From an uncultured Prevotella sp. (GTDB lineage: Bacteria > Bacteroidota > Bacteroidia > Bacteroidales > Bacteroidaceae), in assembly GCA_900771975.1 (NCBI GenBank), contig CAAGPV010000068.1, forward strand, positions 1 through 64,000: a stretch of 64,000 bases of DNA, given 5' to 3'. The notes below the pieces were generated by a model, which worked only from the letters and a program-made list of their open reading frames with translations, was not told where the DNA came from and ran no database searches. Both the position numbers and the translations under genes were made by a program. Position 1 is the stretch's first letter; each line of letters begins with the position of its first letter. Of the stretch, positions 63,536-64,000 are shown one piece after another.

Positions 63536-63713
63536 AAAAAATGATAAATTTACTACTAAAAAACGTTTCTTAATTACTTTTTTCACTGGACAATTCTCCA
63601 TACAGAACGTCCTGACGTACGATTGATTCACTAACCATGGTGCTCGGCCAAAGAGCAACACTATTAACACAACCATACCGAGAACTCTAAGTTCGTTCTC
63701 AATAATCGGCCTG

Positions 63714-63746
63714 CAAAGTTACACATTTTTATATTATGGGCAGCAA
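63714..63746 (-). promoter_or_regulatory. promoter of the rplM operon
   Basis: On the minus strand TTG at 63746-63744, 22-base spacer, TAACTTTG at 63721-63714. The leader to the rplM start is about 170 bases, long enough for a regulatory structure, though I did not find a clear one. Confidence 0.65.
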
Positions 63747-63786
63747 TTGCAGAGAAAATTTTTAATAATTATTAACCAACTAATTC

Positions 63787-63999
63787 CTAAAAAGTTTGTT
63801 TTAAACGTTGAAATTTTCGTTGGCAATGTTGCTTATAACTATAGCCGAAGGCGTGTTTCAGGAGTTTTCTCCAATTGTAAGTTAACACGAAGCGTGCTAC
63901 TGTCCACCTGCATGGCTTAACATCAGCATAGAGAGAGCGTGGGATATGCACAAAATAGAGATCGGCAATGGTGTCAAAAGCCGAGAAATCCTTTACTTC
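63787..63999 (-). CDS. C-terminal fragment of a gene running off the window
   Basis: An open frame of 70 codons enters from the right edge and ends at TAG (63787-63789). The peptide has mixed composition (ADLYFVHIPRSLYADV, then CRWTVARFVLTYNW) and a basic C-terminus with many K, R, Q and H, which looks like coding sequence and not chance. I do not recognise the family. The start and most of the protein are outside the window. It points toward the rplM promoter. Confidence 0.5.
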   Translation of the reverse strand, partial: EVKDFSAFDTIADLYFVHIPRSLYADVKPCRWTVARFVLTYNWRKLLKHAFGYSYKQHCQRKFQRLKQTF

Positions 64000-64000
64000 T

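Overview
The window reads as a chromosomal segment from a Bacteroidetes bacterium of the Prevotella type. The evidence is SusC/SusD-type outer-membrane genes, type IX secretion genes (porU, porV), lipoproteins with signal peptidase II motifs, the rplM-rpsI-rpsB-tsf gene order, and many promoters with the Bacteroidetes -7 box TAnnTTTG (often with TTG 19-22 bases upstream). No rRNA, tRNA, CRISPR array, insertion sequence or phage gene was seen. The placement in Prevotella is inferred from gene content and not tested.

Layout. (1) 258-11997 is a phosphate/polyphosphate block: a PiT phosphate permease with a PhoU-like tail, a TonB receptor with a beta-helix lipoprotein, ppx and ppk1 behind a leucine-rich-repeat gene, and a divergent OprP/OprO-type porin. 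Three promoters here carry 11-bp-spaced TGTAA repeats at the same distances from the -7 box, which I read as Pho boxes. (2) 12106-18093: an OmpA-like lipoprotein, then purL with two half-size chromate-transport genes. (3) 18258-41070 is a starch utilisation locus. The minus-strand operon lacI - MFS sugar transporter - malQ - susB (GH97) - pulA - susA faces away from susCDEF, followed by a secreted alpha-amylase and a GH53 galactanase. A LacI-type operator lies exactly midway between the lacI and susC -7 boxes; a second, perfect operator lies at nearly the same distance from the amylase -7 box. (4) 41133-49425: tlpA-like, ABC transporter and nadK on the minus strand; a DJ-1/PfpI gene, ispD, recG and an M23/LysM peptidase on the plus strand. 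(5) 49503-51556: two glycosyltransferases; then a gene-free stretch with a candidate about 200-nt RNA and a repeat element. (6) 52096-60519: the operon fah - porU - porV - ispF and a divergent subtilisin-like protease with a sorting-type C-terminus. (7) 60604-63535: rplM-rpsI-rpsB-tsf; a gene fragment runs off the right end.

How it works together. The starch genes form a complete path: surface binding and import (SusCDEF), extracellular cleavage by the amylase, periplasmic cleavage by SusA, PulA and SusB, inner-membrane import by the MFS carrier, and cytoplasmic handling by MalQ. The amylase and GH53 enzyme share a C-terminal tail that may route them through the type IX system, two parts of which are encoded here. 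A 85-125 bp palindromic repeat family occurs three times, each time just after a gene.
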